Shown: positions 9,399 to 19,731 of the stretch, piece by piece
How the letters are laid out: every line of letters starts with the position of its first letter
How positions within the stretch are numbered: position 1 is the first letter of the stretch
From: Limnomonas spitsbergensis
Taxonomy: Eukaryota; Chlorophyta; Chlorophyceae; Chlamydomonadales
Length of the DNA stretch: 64,000 nucleotides
NCBI GenBank assembly: GCA_037349105.1
Contig: JAYJMM010000027.1
Span: forward strand, 1,054,001 to 1,118,000
Reading direction: 5' to 3'
Notes under the pieces: model-generated
Told to the model about the DNA's origin: nothing
Databases searched by the model: none
What the model saw: the letters and a program-made list of their open reading frames with translations, nothing else
Program-made: the position numbers and the translations under genes

Positions 9399-10340
9399 AT
9401 GCTGACGCTGCCCCTAGGCCTTGGGCTGGCAGTTGAGGAAATGCACTTCTTGGCCCCATGGCTGGATGCTGAGATGATGAAGATGCTGCCCCCAGGCCTT
9501 GATCTGGCAGCTGTGGAAATGCACCACGAGCCTTCAGGCTTTAAGCTAGCAGGATCCCATTCTGCTGAATTTGGATCCTACCCAAGCTTAACGCTGGCAG
9601 CAGAGGTTGCTTTGTCCCTTGAGCTGCAGGAGCTGGCTGCCTGACCACCCCCTCCTGGGCAGCAGGTCGAAGCTGATGAGGTTGCCCACACCTCTGAGCT
9701 GCAGGACCTGGCTGCCTGGCCACCCCCTCTTGAACAGCAGGTGCAAGCTGATGAGGTTGCCCTGTCCTCTGAGCTGCAGGAGCTGGCTGCCTGATCACCC
9801 CCTCCTGAGCAGCAGGTGCAAGCTGATGAGGTTGCCCAGTCCTCTGAGCTGCAGGAGCTGGCTGTCTGCCCCCCCCCCCCCTCTTGAGCAGCAGGTGCAA
9901 GCTGATGAGGTTGCCCAGTCCTCTGAGCTGCAGGAGCTGGCTGCCTAACCACCCCCTCCTGAGCAGCAGGTGCAAGCTGCTGAGGTTGCCCAGTCCTCTG
10001 AGCTGCAGGAGCTGGCTGCCTGGCCACTCTCTCCTGAGCAGCAGGTGCAAGCTTATGAGGTTGCCCAGTCCTCTGAGCTGCAGGAGCTGGCTGCCTGGCC
10101 ACCCCCTCCTGAGCAGCAGGTGCAAGCTGCTGAGGTTGCCCAGTCCTCTGAGCTGCAAGAGCTGGCTGCCTGGCCAACCCCTCCTGAGCAGCAGGTGCAA
10201 GCTGCTGAGGTTGCCCAGTCCTCTGACCTGCAGGAGCTGGCTGCCTGGCCACTCTCTCCTGAGCAGCAGGTGCAAGCTGATGAGGTTGCCCAGTCCTCTG
10301 AGCTGCAAGAGCTGGCTGTCTGCCCCCCCCCCTCTTGAGC
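9399..10340 (+). repeat. 75-bp repeat array, copy A, in a broken coding-like frame
   Basis: About ten 75-bp units between roughly 9620 and 10350, for example GAGCAGCAGG at 9961 and again at 10036. In the coding-like frame each unit reads PEQQVQAAEVAQSSELQELA AW plus PPP. A lead-in frame from 9399 (MLTLPLGLGLAVEEMHFLAP..) enters the array. The frame is repeatedly broken: GCCTGG becomes GCCTGA or GCCTAA at unit ends, and poly-C tracts (9870, 10323) shift the frame. It looks like a repeat protein gene or exon that has decayed; a non-coding origin is also possible. The long reverse-strand frames here are repeat shadows. Confidence 0.6.
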
Positions 10341-10349
10341 AGCAGGTGC

Positions 10350-11050
10350 AATCTGCTGATCAGCACCTAGGACAGGGGCTTCTTGATCATCTTGCAGCTC
10401 AAATGCTTCCTCCTCCCCTTGTGCCTGCAGGAATAATCCATGACTCATGAGAGATAAAAATGATGCATCCTTGAGAAACCAGGCATATGAATCATTGACT
10501 TAAGGAGATGCTCTTTTGATTATGATTATAAACAGCTTACAAGCTTGTGGAGTTGCTGCTTCAGCAGAGTTGCTGCCAGAGGCTCAAACAGCAGAGAGAA
10601 GTATGCCTTCTTCTCAGGGGTCAAGACAGTCAGGGATTCTCTCTTAAATGGTAGTGGGATGATGTCTGTCCAGACTGAAGGGATAGGGTATTCCTCTGCA
10701 TTTCCTTTATCAGCCTCTCTTGACGCTCTCGAGTAGATGTAGCCAACATTGGCATCCTCAGCACAAGCATGGGAATGTGGCAATAATTCAGGTTGCGGCT
10801 ATATCATCATGCATTGCTGTGATATGAGAATGACTGTGAACACTCTGAGTATGATTGTTGCTTGCATGGAGCATGACTGCTGCATGCATTGAGCATGATT
10901 GCTGCATGCATGGAGCAGCATGAAGATACATTATTACACCTTGCATGCTGAAGGCTTACCAGACCATGTTAGGATACAGAGTCTTGCTACGCCGCTGGTG
11001 AAGAGCCTAAAGAACGTCTATCCTTGTGGCTGATTCCCGCGAAGATCATC
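10350..11050. other. Duplication tail and ATGCAT-rich stretch, no gene
   Basis: The 340-bp tail of the duplicated block (to 10690) contains no splice-supported coding frame. From 10800 to 10930 there are repeated GCATGATTGCTGCATGCATG motifs, then unique sequence. The reverse frame at 10526-10783 continues beyond the duplicated part and is not kept in copy B, so it is not supported as a gene. Confidence 0.45.
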
Positions 11051-11058
11051 AAAGAACA

Positions 11059-11250
11059 TTATGTGGCGTCGTTCTCAGCTCTCCCGTTCAGGGCATTAAT
11101 CTGATCTGTAGCTCTGTTGATGATACCAGCTGCTTTCTGAGCGAAACTCGTCGCTGGCACGACAGCAGTGTTCCTACGCAGGCGCTTATCAGTAACTAGC
11201 TCGGGATCCGGCCCTATTTCATATTCAAAGATTTGATCATCGTCGGACAT
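11059..11250 (-). CDS. Short reverse-strand ORF, unknown
   Basis: A 63-residue frame begins at an ATG in a good context (GCCACCATGT) at 11250 and ends at 11059. It starts MSDDDQIFEYEIGPDPELVT and continues with a basic, alanine-rich stretch. The start and first 46 codons are repeated at 11434 because of a 184-bp tandem duplication; that second copy runs out at a stop (..KAAGIINL). Acidic short N-termini of this kind can open Gag proteins, but there is no diagnostic motif. I cannot name it. Confidence 0.35.
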   Translation of the reverse strand: MSDDDQIFEYEIGPDPELVTDKRLRRNTAVVPATSFAQKAAGIINRATDQINALNGRAENDAT

Positions 11251-11484
11251 GGTGGCATGAGTAAAGAACAATACAAACCACTTCAAGAGTGGCTCAAAGG
11301 TTGATGATACCAGCTGCTTTCTGAACGAAACTCGTCGCTGGCACGACAGCAGTGTTCCTACGCAGGCGCTTATTAGTAACTAGCTCGGGATCCGGCCCTA
11401 TTTCATATTCAAAGATTTGATCATCGTCGGACATGGTGGCATGAGTAAAGAACAATACAAACCACTTTAAGAGTGGCTCGAAGG
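11117..11484. repeat. 184-bp tandem duplication
   Basis: TTGATGATACCAGCTGCTTT at 11117 recurs at 11301, and the whole 184-bp unit follows with very few changes (GAGCG/GAACG, TATCAG/TATTAG, CTTCAAG/CTTTAAG). It duplicates the start region of the reverse ORF at 11059-11250. Confidence 0.9.
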
Positions 11485-11597
11485 TATGAAAGGAAGCGCG
11501 TAAGGGGTGACATGATTCACGCAGTATCGACTATTCAAAAGTCGTCTTGGCACTTCTCAAACCTTATAACACCCCTCTCAAAGTGGTTTATAAGTGG

Positions 11598-11668
11598 TTT
11601 TCCTAACTCGATAACGGCTCTCCCGGGTTGGTCGACCATGTGTGAGCCTCACACTCTGTAAAGTCCAA
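11598..11668. repeat. Inverted repeat, right copy (partner 4205-4275)
   Basis: GATAACGGCTCTCCCGGGTT through GTGAGCCTCACACTCTGTAA and AGTCCAAGAAT is the reverse complement of 4205-4275. Confidence 0.7.
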
Positions 11669-11741
11669 GAATAGAAAGTCAGGACGGAGTTCGTTGCCTC
11701 GATATCCTCATCGAGTGCCTCGAAGACGCCGTTGCAGACTG

Positions 11742-11748
11742 TATAAAT
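11742..11748 (+). promoter_or_regulatory. TATA box of the following + strand gene
   Basis: TATAAAT lies about 30 bp upstream of TCATTTCAATTCACAATTCG, a plausible start region. The downstream leader reaches a consensus donor (ACAAACAAA|GTAAGT near 11909), so a spliced 5' untranslated exon of about 130 bp is likely. Confidence 0.45.
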
Positions 11749-12414
11749 GTGAAACGTGAGCAGTCAGATCATTTCAATTCACAATTCGGTGCAGTGTTCC
11801 CCTCCCCTGGTGTTAGTTACCCAACTTCACTACTACTCTTTCCGGACTCCTGATTTCCTGAAGTCACAAAGCTACCGGTCTAACCAAGGGCCTATACAGA
11901 CACAAACAAAGTAAGTTTGAAAGGCTCTTGGCCCGACGTTATTTGTTTGCTACACGAGTACACGCATGCCAGTTCTTCATTCGCACACTGCTGCCAAATT
12001 GTAAGCAAAAAAGAATTGCTCGCCCCGAGGCCCTGAGCTGCCGAACGGTACCTTGCCTGCCTCGATTTCATTCATTTTCTCACATTACAAACCGGTGGAT
12101 ATTCTCAGGTCTGTGCGCCCTTCCAATCACAAATCTTCATCGAGGTATCATCCCCCTCGATTCAGTGTAAACTGTAAAGGTATGGTGGTTTGTCATCATG
12201 ACTTGAACAAAAGAAACGAATTATCTTGCATGCCTTGGTTTATTAAGCAAGGTAATCATTGGCACCAGGATTGGCACTGTAGCCTGCTTCGGCTGCTCAT
12301 TGGAAGCCTGCTCCATCGGCCCTGGATGGCCTCTGCCCCAACCTTTCACCTGCCCTGCCCCTTCCCGGTCTTCCCACACCCTGCATATGCCTCCCTGCTT
12401 CTTAGGCCTAATAT

Positions 12415-12662
12415 AAGCTGCCCCCTGTCTCTGCTTTAGTGCCTCCCGACCGCTTCTCCTGGCCCTGCTGCTAGGCCATAGGTATATCTTGCCATGAGCC
12501 TAGTTGACAGGGAAGAATGAAGTGAACTTCATCTCATCAAGCTGCCCCCTGCCTTTGCTTTAGTGCCTCCCGACCGCTTCTCCTGGCCCTGCCATGCCAG
12601 GCCATAGGTTTATCTTGCCATGAGCCTAATACAGTAGACAGGGGGAAATGAAGTGAACTTAA
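12415..12662. repeat. 124-bp tandem duplication within an intron
   Basis: AAGCTGCCCCCTG at 12415 and 12539. Both units continue TTTAGTGCCTCCCGACCGCT and GGCCATAGG..TATCTTGCCA. They differ by small indels, so this is older than the 50-bp duplication at 7578. Confidence 0.85.
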
Positions 12663-12892
12663 TCTGTAATACTGTTTCATTTCATGATAAACCTTTAAAA
12701 AAACGAGATCCGACTGATGCCATGGTACATGTTTACTGGTTGTATGCCGTCATGAGCACATGAGTGCAGGCATATTGATTAATAGTGCAGGCAGGCATGA
12801 TTCCTTTCAGCTACTGGTATCCACAACTAATTTTGTTGTGCCCTGGATTTGCTTGACTGTGTGCAGGCCAAGGTGCAGACATCAAGCTTCCA

Positions 12893-13673
12893 ATGAATAC
12901 GTTCGAAGCTCAGAACTTTATTAGGCAAGCCCGGCAAGCATGGTGTCAACAACCTGCCAGAACGCTGGCTAGGCACCTCGGGAGCGTGCCAAATGGCATA
13001 ACTGTACCGGTAAGTTCTGCTGTATAGTAGGAGGAGGTCTTGAAGAGAGTTGCCACAAAGTGATGTTAACTACCGTTACAGGGACGATTACCGGAAATAA
13101 TCAACCCACAGATATTTAGTTCCGGTACTTGATTTTCTCCAGATATAACTTGCCGGCTGTTACACTGGTTGTTTGCCATATAAGCTACGCTTTGTATGTT
13201 CGTTTGCTTGTCCCGACAAGCAAACAAACAGTGCCCCCCCCCTTTGGTCCCCCCTTTGGCCTCCGAGGAGGAATGTCGGAGGCAAAGGGGGGGGGCACTG
13301 GTTAATATTTGTTTGCCCCAGTTTATTACTTTATTTTAGTGCTGAATCGGTTTGCGGGCACCTGTCCCATACCTTATATTTAATGCTCAGCGGAACTTAA
13401 AATGCTTACATTTTCATATGCTTGCAGAACACGATTTCACCTGGCCCAGTGGAGCCACTCGGCCCAAGGTACCCACTGAGTTCTTTGCTGATGGCCTCAG
13501 CAGATGACCCCATGGAGAGACCAGAACACACAGTTGTCTCCCACAGGGTATCGTCCGAGACAACTATTGTCATGGCGGACCAGGGGGTGGTCATCACAAC
13601 AGCAACAAGCACAACGACCTCTGTGGCGATGTCGTGGGAGCCAATGCCATCATTGCCCATGGTGCCACATTGA
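12893..13673 (+). CDS. Small intron-containing gene, unknown product
   Basis: Coding exons 12893-13009 and 13428-13673 give about 120 residues. The acceptor before the first is GTGTGCAG at 12865; its frame starts at ATG 12893 (MNTFEAQNFIRQARQAW..). The donor CCG|GTAAGT at 13010 is in phase 0, and the next acceptor (ATGCTTGCAG) at 13427 continues in the same phase (..TVP|NTISPGPVEPLGPRYP). The C-terminus is rich in Thr, Val and Met and ends at TGA 13673. The first intron would span 11910-12865 and holds a 124-bp tandem duplication; the second holds two hairpins. No domain was recognised. Another frame across the last exon is also open and Ala-rich to about 13790, so the end is uncertain. Confidence 0.4.
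13202..13300. repeat. Two adjacent hairpins in an intron
   Basis: The first is a perfect 11-bp stem: GTTTGCTTGTC (13202-13212) and GACAAGCAAAC (13215-13225) with a 2-base loop. The second pairs CAGTGCCCCCCCCCTTTG (13229-13246) with CAAAGGGGGGGGGCACTG (13283-13300). Its loop contains another inverted pair, GCCTCCGA and TCGGAGGC. Confidence 0.85.
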
Positions 13674-14640
13674 ATGTAACTGCTCAGCTCGCCACAGCTG
13701 CTGCCATCAGTGCCACTGCGGCTTCAGCTGCAGCCATTGAGTGTCTCCTCTGCAGTTCATGCCAGGGAGGTGGCTGCCAATGATAACATGCCCTCTTCAG
13801 TCTGCGTGTCTCTGGCATGGCTGCTACCTCAATTATGATGATGCGAATGCTTCCCCAGCCGCCGCTGCTTGCAGTCCAGATCCCGCTGATGCGTTAGGAT
13901 TGAAGTGCATGAGTTATATTAATGGTAGGAGATGATGAGCTTGGCAAGACAAATACTGTGGCTTCATTTCAAAATCCGCTGACTACTAGCTACAGTTGTG
14001 AAGCATGCATATCTTCAGATTATCAAATACATTATTTGCTGGACATGGCTATTTAATACTTACCTTGATTTTCTAGCTTGCTGTTACTCTCTCTGAGCCT
14101 CTGCTTCACAATGCCTGGCCCTCTGGGAAATGGCCGCCAGATGGATGTGTAGGTGCTGTGAGTCATCAATGACGTTACAAGTCTGGGCCGTGCTCAAAGG
14201 GCTCAGCCGCGTAGGTGCCTGACCATCTGGTCGGGAGGAAATAAACGAATGGCCAAAGAGAGAAAGGAGGGGAAAAGGATAGCCCCCAAACGAAAGAGAG
14301 TATAGGGATCCCCTAGTTCGTCCAGATCCTAGCCCGCATCAAAACAAAAGTAAAGAGAGGGTTAAAAGCAAGAGGGAGACCAAGGGCCGCCCCCCAAAAG
14401 GAAAGGTTACCTGGATCCCCAGTCTATGAAGACCCTAGCCATCAGCCAAGTCTACCTGTCAAAGAAAGGCAAAAAGAGTCAAGGGACACAAAAGGCTGGG
14501 AAAAAGGAGAAAGGAAGCCATGTCCTATGTAACGCCTGCACCCTAACAATATCTACCACATCCTCCAAACAAGCCAGAGCATTCTACCCTAACCTGCCCT
14601 TGTACAAAGCTTGGACGTCTTAAGCACCATCTAGGCGACC
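13674..14640. other. No recognised gene
   Basis: After the stop of the small gene there is mixed sequence. From about 14230 to 14560 comes a purine-rich stretch (AAAGAGAGAAAGG-type runs and a repeated GGATCCCC(T)AGT..CCTAGCC motif near 14308 and 14414). No coding frame with support. Confidence 0.4.
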
Positions 14641-14649
14641 TGTCCATCT

Positions 14650-15180
14650 TCGCTCCCAAAGTTGATCTTATCGCTATCGCAACTGCCGCTGCCTACGACC
14701 CCGATACTTGTGGTGCCAGCCTGAGTGGCAGCGCAAGCCTGTTCTGCCACTCATTGTCAACCATACCCGACTTGGGGTTCAGAATCAACCTGCCCGCTGC
14801 CTCCAAAACTTTCCCATACTTGAAGAACTCGGGTTTCCCGACCAGGTGCTGAAACACATCGAGGGGGGGTGCGCATCACCCTGACCATAGCCGGCTCAGT
14901 GATGGCATGCGGGCTTCCATCCAAACACATTGACCACCGTGATCAACAAGACCCCACAGAACTCTGCCCCGGAATTGTCAATGGTTCTGATTGTCTCACT
15001 GGTGCACAACATCCTGTCCCCCATGGCCACAAGCTGCTCAGCCATCCCTATGGTGACAACGTGGCAAGAGCACGCTGAATCCATCAGGGCATTTTTTGAA
15101 ATAAACAGCTCCCCTTTGATTAACAGGCCCACGCACTTCTCTGGCCGTATTTCGTCATTCTCAAAGTATTGCAACATGAT
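14650..15180 (-). pseudogene. Isolated retropepsin fragment of the long retroelement family
   Basis: The reverse frame 14896-15177 reads LQYF..DEI.PEKCVGLLIKGELF and then the protease core ALMDSACSCHVVTI..AEQLVAMG, matching the protease of the copies at 25.3, 56.1 and 58.4 kb. The match continues past 14896 into EPAMVRVMRTPP and then, after a frameshift in a C run near 14868, into LVGKPEFFKYGKVLEAAG. The DSA catalytic triplet is kept. Nothing of Gag or reverse transcriptase lies beside it, so it is a short, old, frame-broken relic. Confidence 0.75.
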
Positions 15181-15189
15181 GGCGGTTTA

Positions 15190-16480
15190 ACCACCACCAC
15201 CATGTTATTCTACCGCCCCCTTCCCCGGCCTCACATTGATTGGCGTTCAGCAATCCAATGCGCCCTTCCCACCTGCAACCCATGGCCCATGCCACGGCAG
15301 GCAATGGCGCACAACCCAGCCCCGGCCCCAGCAGACAAATTGGCCCCTGGCCCATGCCTCAACAGGAAATTGCCACACGACATCTCGGTGGCCGTGCCAA
15401 CTCCGTATTAGGGCCGTTTAAGGCTGACGCAGCAGCCTCTCGTAGACTTTCATATTTAAATGTGGTCGGGCTTGCCATTTCCCGCAGAGCCTTTTTAACC
15501 TTTCTCCATCACGAGTAAGCTAGTTACTCGTGTAGCTTTCAATGAACGTTGTAACAAGCAGCAGCAAGCTGGTAACAATCACCAAAGAGCTTTGATGCAA
15601 CGTACGTCTTAACGACCGACATCTCCGTCTCCGATGCTCCGCGATTCGCCCCGACGCATCCCGATGACTCCCCGAGCAACAACGTCGCTTCCAAGGCAAC
15701 GCTTGCTCGAGTCACGAGTCCATCGTCAACGGCATCTTAAGAGACAGAAGTCGACACTTCGTAAGCTAAAAACACTACCTTGCGTGCTCCAATGAAGCCC
15801 CAGATTAAGATTAAGGCCAAAGCTGATAGATGGTGCAATCACTACTCCAATTAGCAACAACTTCACGACTCGCCATGCCATCACTGTATCCGAACGAAAG
15901 AACACGCTGAAATGGCGGCATGGGTGTCTATCGAACAACAAGCTGGCGCACATGTAAGGTAAAAGCAACACATACACGTGTCCTATGTGTGGACATCCGG
16001 ACAGTGCATGGCATATAACCGGGGGATGCTAACACACAGAAATGGGGATGCCATCTAGCCACCCTAGGCTTCACCCAACCCACTTGCACGAGTAACTGAA
16101 CTCGCAGTGGTCGTCATTACCGTAGGACTTGATCTCTCATATGGCCTTTTCACTGCAGACCGAAGTGCTAGGATCACATAAATCGAAGCCGGACGCTGGG
16201 GCTGTGTGGATACCCAATAGGTAGCAGCATGTGAATTTGCGAAAGTGCATGACGCTGCAATTAACTGGATAGGCGGACCTGGTGATCTTAACAAGAGCCA
16301 GGTGCCTTGGATGAGCATGTGCCTGCTAGGATCAACGATCTTGGTCAGGGTTACCGAATACGACCGTTTCGGTCGAAATCCCGCACCATTTACCGTATGT
16401 CGTATCGTATCGCACCGTTTACCAAAGCTGTAACGTTTTGAATCACCGTGGTGGCCAATTTCTTACTTGTCTGGCCATTT
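15190..16480. other. No recognised gene
   Basis: Unique-looking sequence. A hydrophobic reverse frame (15726-15977, about 83 codons) has no family features. At 16330-16410 there are clustered CCGTTTCGGTCG and CGTATCGTATCGCACCG motifs. No paired splice sites or repeats were found. Confidence 0.35.
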
Positions 16481-16505
16481 TGGTTAACATCCGTACTGTT
16501 CCGTC

Positions 16506-17830
16506 TCACCGCACTGTATTTCCGTACATGGTGACCTTCTCATGGCTACAGATGAAAGCTCCCTCGCCCGCGGTGAACCCGCTGAAGCGGGTCTGCCAGT
16601 ACCCAGCGTCGGCCCAGGGCAGAGACCAGAACAACCGCGCTGCGATATAAAGAAGACGGAGGTGGTCGCTGAACATGCCCCGGTATGTTGGGCGAGACAG
16701 TGCCGCTGCCCCAAGTGGCTGCGCCTTTGGTGTATGCTGACGTTGCTGCTGCTCCTCCTGAGCCTCACCCTTGCCTTTTGCCGCCACCGTTGGCTCTGGT
16801 GGCGCCTGGGGCGACGACAAGGCTGGAATGCTCCGAGGCTGTGGCGTGCGACCTTCGCTGGTAAGACGGGGGGGTGCTCGGTCCGTGCCTGAAGGGCGAG
16901 AAGGTCCGACCTGACACTGAAGGTCCCCATGCGCGGTGGGAAGTCCAGATACCGCCCTTGCATGCTGGTGCATGGCTGTACTCCTTACTTCGGTGAGCCG
17001 TTGGCTCCACTGCCTTGGAGGCCACCAAGTCTTCCTACTGCTCGAGTTGTTGCACGGCCACTGTGATGGGGTTGAACCAGGCGAGCCTTGGCCAGGAGGT
17101 TAGGATTTGGTGGCGGTACAAGGTGGACATGCGATCGGCCATGGATTACGCTTGCTTGTCCAAGATGTCGTGCATATGGGTGCCCTCCAAGAGGAGCACC
17201 GCGAGGGACTTGGGGAGCCAACGCCATTTGATGTCGCCATGTGCCTGGTTGTGCCAATAGCGGGGTGGGGCGGTCGCCGCTGCGGCAATCATGAGCTCTC
17301 CATGCGACTCCTTCGGACCCATCTCGTACGGTCAGGCCAATTGGCCGTGGTATTCCCTACCGCAAAGGTCGCCACTGGCTGGGGCCGGACATGCCCCACG
17401 GAGGGGCGACGTACATGGCGAAGTACGGGTAGGCCCACGTTTGGAGGAGCCTCCCATGGAAGGAGAATGAATCAACGTATGTGGCGCTGTAGGCCTCGGA
17501 GCACATGTACCACTGCCTATCGCCTGGGTATGCGGCGCACACCTCCTTGAAGCATCACTTGCAAGGTTGTAGAGTTTCTCCGAGATGCGCTGGCTAAACG
17601 TGCATAAAAAGGCGCCATGTAGCCTGCTGAACTCTCCATGGCAACGCCATTGCCATGGCACCCTGCATGTGCTGCACTCAACGGCTTGCTCCCCATGTAT
17701 ACACCTTGCGCAAACTAGCCCCTCAATGGTATGCCACCCCAGCGGACGGCATCCAAAGCCTGGTCTGAGCAAAGCCGCAATGGGGTGGGGGGGCATTCTT
17801 TTTGTTGGATGCCGTATGGCTACCACAACC
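16506..17830 (-). pseudogene. Decayed reverse-strand coding block, family unknown
   Basis: Several protein-like stretches follow one another on the reverse strand in shifting frames. They include SEKLYNLASDA then, after a 1-base shift, the block DRQWYMCSEAYSATYVDSFS (about 17490); YFAMYVAPPWGMSGPSQWRP; RYWHNQAHGDIKWRWLPKSL (about 17230); ATG-proximal ILTSWPRLAWFNPITVAVQQ; and MFSDHLRLLYIAARLFWSLP with GFTAGEGAFICSHEKVTMYG (about 16540). The first part, up to 17329, recurs in inverted orientation at 48366 and below. I do not recognise the protein; a retroelement Gag or structural protein is possible. At least two frameshifts and two stops make it non-functional as it stands. Confidence 0.45.
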
Positions 17831-18129
17831 ATTGCTACCCTGAGAGCCCCTCAGAGCCGGGGCAGAGTCGAGGGTTACACATGTGATGTGTGAGGGAGGC
17901 AGAAGGAAATGCACGGGCGTAGTTGCCCACCCAATCGTGGACGGGACAACCCCCCCCACACTGGTGACGGCGGGGTGAAAGAATCCAGGTCAATCAATGG
18001 TGGGGGACCCGCTGATGAGGTCCCACTCTTATACAAAAACCCGTCGGACCATCACTTCCGGAAACACAGATCGGTTCAGTGATCATAACCGCACGTGCTC
18101 CTGAGAAGATGGTGTCCCAGCCCACGGGT

Positions 18130-18460
18130 GTAGTGCCTTCGGGTTCATAGGGGCCGGGCCTAGCCAAGGGATATGGTGGCAAAAACCAGCATGCCCTCCT
18201 CATTGAGAAACTCATGCAACGTGGATATGAACAATGCAACATTAAGCTTGTACCCGTCTTAATCGGGACGTCTGGAACCGTCTATCTTAAGCACACCCTT
18301 CAGATCATGCGGCAATTGGGCTTGTCTACCTACCATGCGAAAAATGTGCAAACCTATTAAATACCTACGTAGCATCGTGCAAACAAGGCGACGAATTGAA
18401 TACTGCCCCACTAGACATGCCAAACCGGTGAAAAAACAAATCAGAACCACAAGCCGCCGT
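18130..18460 (+). pseudogene. Possible non-LTR retrotransposon C-terminal fragment (left arm)
   Basis: The frame beginning near 18160 reads GLAKGYGGKNQHALLIEKLM, QRGYEQCNIKLVPVLIGTSG and LKHTLQIMRQLGLSTYHAKN, then stops at TAA about 18357. The pattern (an acid/basic helix, then LVPV.IGTSG.V, then LGLST.H.K) resembles the segment that follows the reverse transcriptase domain in many non-LTR element proteins. No reverse transcriptase motif is adjacent. The inverted copy at 47059-47535 is longer. The assignment is tentative. Confidence 0.35.
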
Positions 18461-19539
18461 AATGAACTATGATGTGTCTTTTTCTCACGGTAGCGGCGCG
18501 GATGTGGCTTCGGCCCAGGCGGCTTTGTTCATACCCTACGGGCTTATATGCGTTCGCTCTATTAACTCGCAACAATGCAAAGTGTGAACCCGTTGATGCA
18601 CGTAAAAGGTTGATTTGCTGGACCTTGTATTCCTATTGTGGACCGGCATCTTTCTGACATCGTGTTGCTGAACGAAGCCTTGCTCCTTCGTCGCCGAACC
18701 CTGACTATGATTAGTAAATCTTGAAAACCCTCGCTGTCATCGGAAAACGTGTTCGAATCTGCGATTTGTCATCTCCGAACCCTAATCTCCGTACTGCAAG
18801 CGCGCTTAAAGGAAGAGGTCCTTCTGGATTATTCCTTCTCATTTGCCTTGAAACCTGATTTGCCATTGACATTCAAATTCTTAATTTGTTTTGTTGCTTA
18901 AATTCTAATTACCTAGCAGTGACACAGCAACTTTTGGGGTACAAAAACGTTGGTTTTATCGTGCTTTCAAGTTTTCTCTCGTTTATCAGTTACATCATGA
19001 TAAATAAGTACATAATAACCATACTTCATGTTCAGACCGGGTCCAGCAAGTCTCCTATGCACGAGCGTTGTTCAGGGCTACTTAGCGGGCCTTGCAGCCG
19101 TTGGCGAACTCGCAGCTAGTCTCACGCTATCTCTATATTATTATATACAAATTGCGCATGCAAGCGCGCATGTGCACCTGGTCATAAATAGGAATCCATG
19201 GTCATAATTCATACATGTGCCATACATGCCTGACACAGTGCACTGCACAGTGTGACGATGCAAAGAAGGCACAAACAGTCATATTTTCGACGCACGTCCT
19301 ATTTCAAATGTATATGAATGGCCTCAACGTCGCAAGCTTGACCGCAGAGGCAAGGGTCCCGACATGGTGAATTAGCCGCATGACCCGCGAGTTCCCTCCA
19401 CTTGAGGTCGACTGCTTTATGCAAGGATCGTTGAAATCGTAAATAAGGAACACCTATGAAGAGTTAAAACACAAACATGCCTTGTCTAGCAAACACACTT
19501 TTCGTATTGGGCGAGAACTTCCCCAACCCCGTAATTGCT

Positions 19540-19731
19540 TCATATATAGCGCCTCCTCATTAGGCAATTGAAAGCATTTGCCAAGGCGCGGTCGACCTCA
19601 AGTGTATAGAACTCGCGGGTCCTGCGGGATATGTATTCGAAAAGCTGTTGGGCCGCGCGGCCATGACACCTCTCGCTCGCCTCCCACCCATGATTATCGC
19701 CCGTGACTAATACCATGCGGGTGTCAGCCAA
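19540..19731 (-). CDS. Short conserved ORF in both inverted-repeat arms (left)
   Basis: The reverse frame encodes about 60 residues including VLVTGDNHGWEASERCHGRA and QLFEYISRRTREFYTLEVDR, ending RRRYI at a stop. The right arm keeps the same frame open at about 45985-46173 (+), with Gly to Arg and Met to Thr changes. Retention of an uninterrupted frame in both arms hints at coding origin, but only the left copy offers a near-cognate or internal ATG start. Function unknown; it could be a remnant of a larger element protein. Confidence 0.35.
   Translation of the reverse strand: MADTRMVLVTGDNHGWEASERCHGRAAQQLFEYISRRTREFYTLEVDRALANAFNCLMRRRYI

Larger units (their letters stand above)
9150..10690. 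repeat. Segmental duplication, copy A (copy B 49309-51310)
   Basis: From CCCAATTTCAGCATTAGACT to GTCCAGACTGAAGGGATAGG this block matches 49309-51310 almost base for base outside the internal 75-bp array. Copy A continues on the right into unique sequence (GTATTCCTCTGC); copy B runs into a retroelement fragment. The blocks contain, in order, a truncated MITE, a short open frame, the array and a 340-bp tail. Confidence 0.9.

Noticed and set aside
9541..10450. Reverse-strand frames of up to 262 codons over the 75-bp array
   Set aside because: They are the complement of the repeat unit and simply lack stops; the forward frame is the better candidate and is itself broken.
10526..10783. Reverse ORF with KRESLTVLTPEKKAYFSLLF
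   Set aside because: The frame crosses the end of the duplicated block and changes completely in copy B, so it is not conserved as a unit.
13504..13790. Alternative frames across the last exon of the small gene
   Set aside because: Two other frames are open, but neither joins the upstream exon in phase; kept only as a note in that gene's entry.
15726..15977. Hydrophobic reverse ORF as a membrane protein
   Set aside because: No homologue in the window, no splice or promoter signal, and hydrophobic runs are expected by chance in T-rich sequence.
16542..16892. Forward ORF with a Trp/Arg-rich, membrane-like sequence
   Set aside because: It is antisense to a more protein-like reverse block (MFSDHLRLLYIAARLFWSLP).
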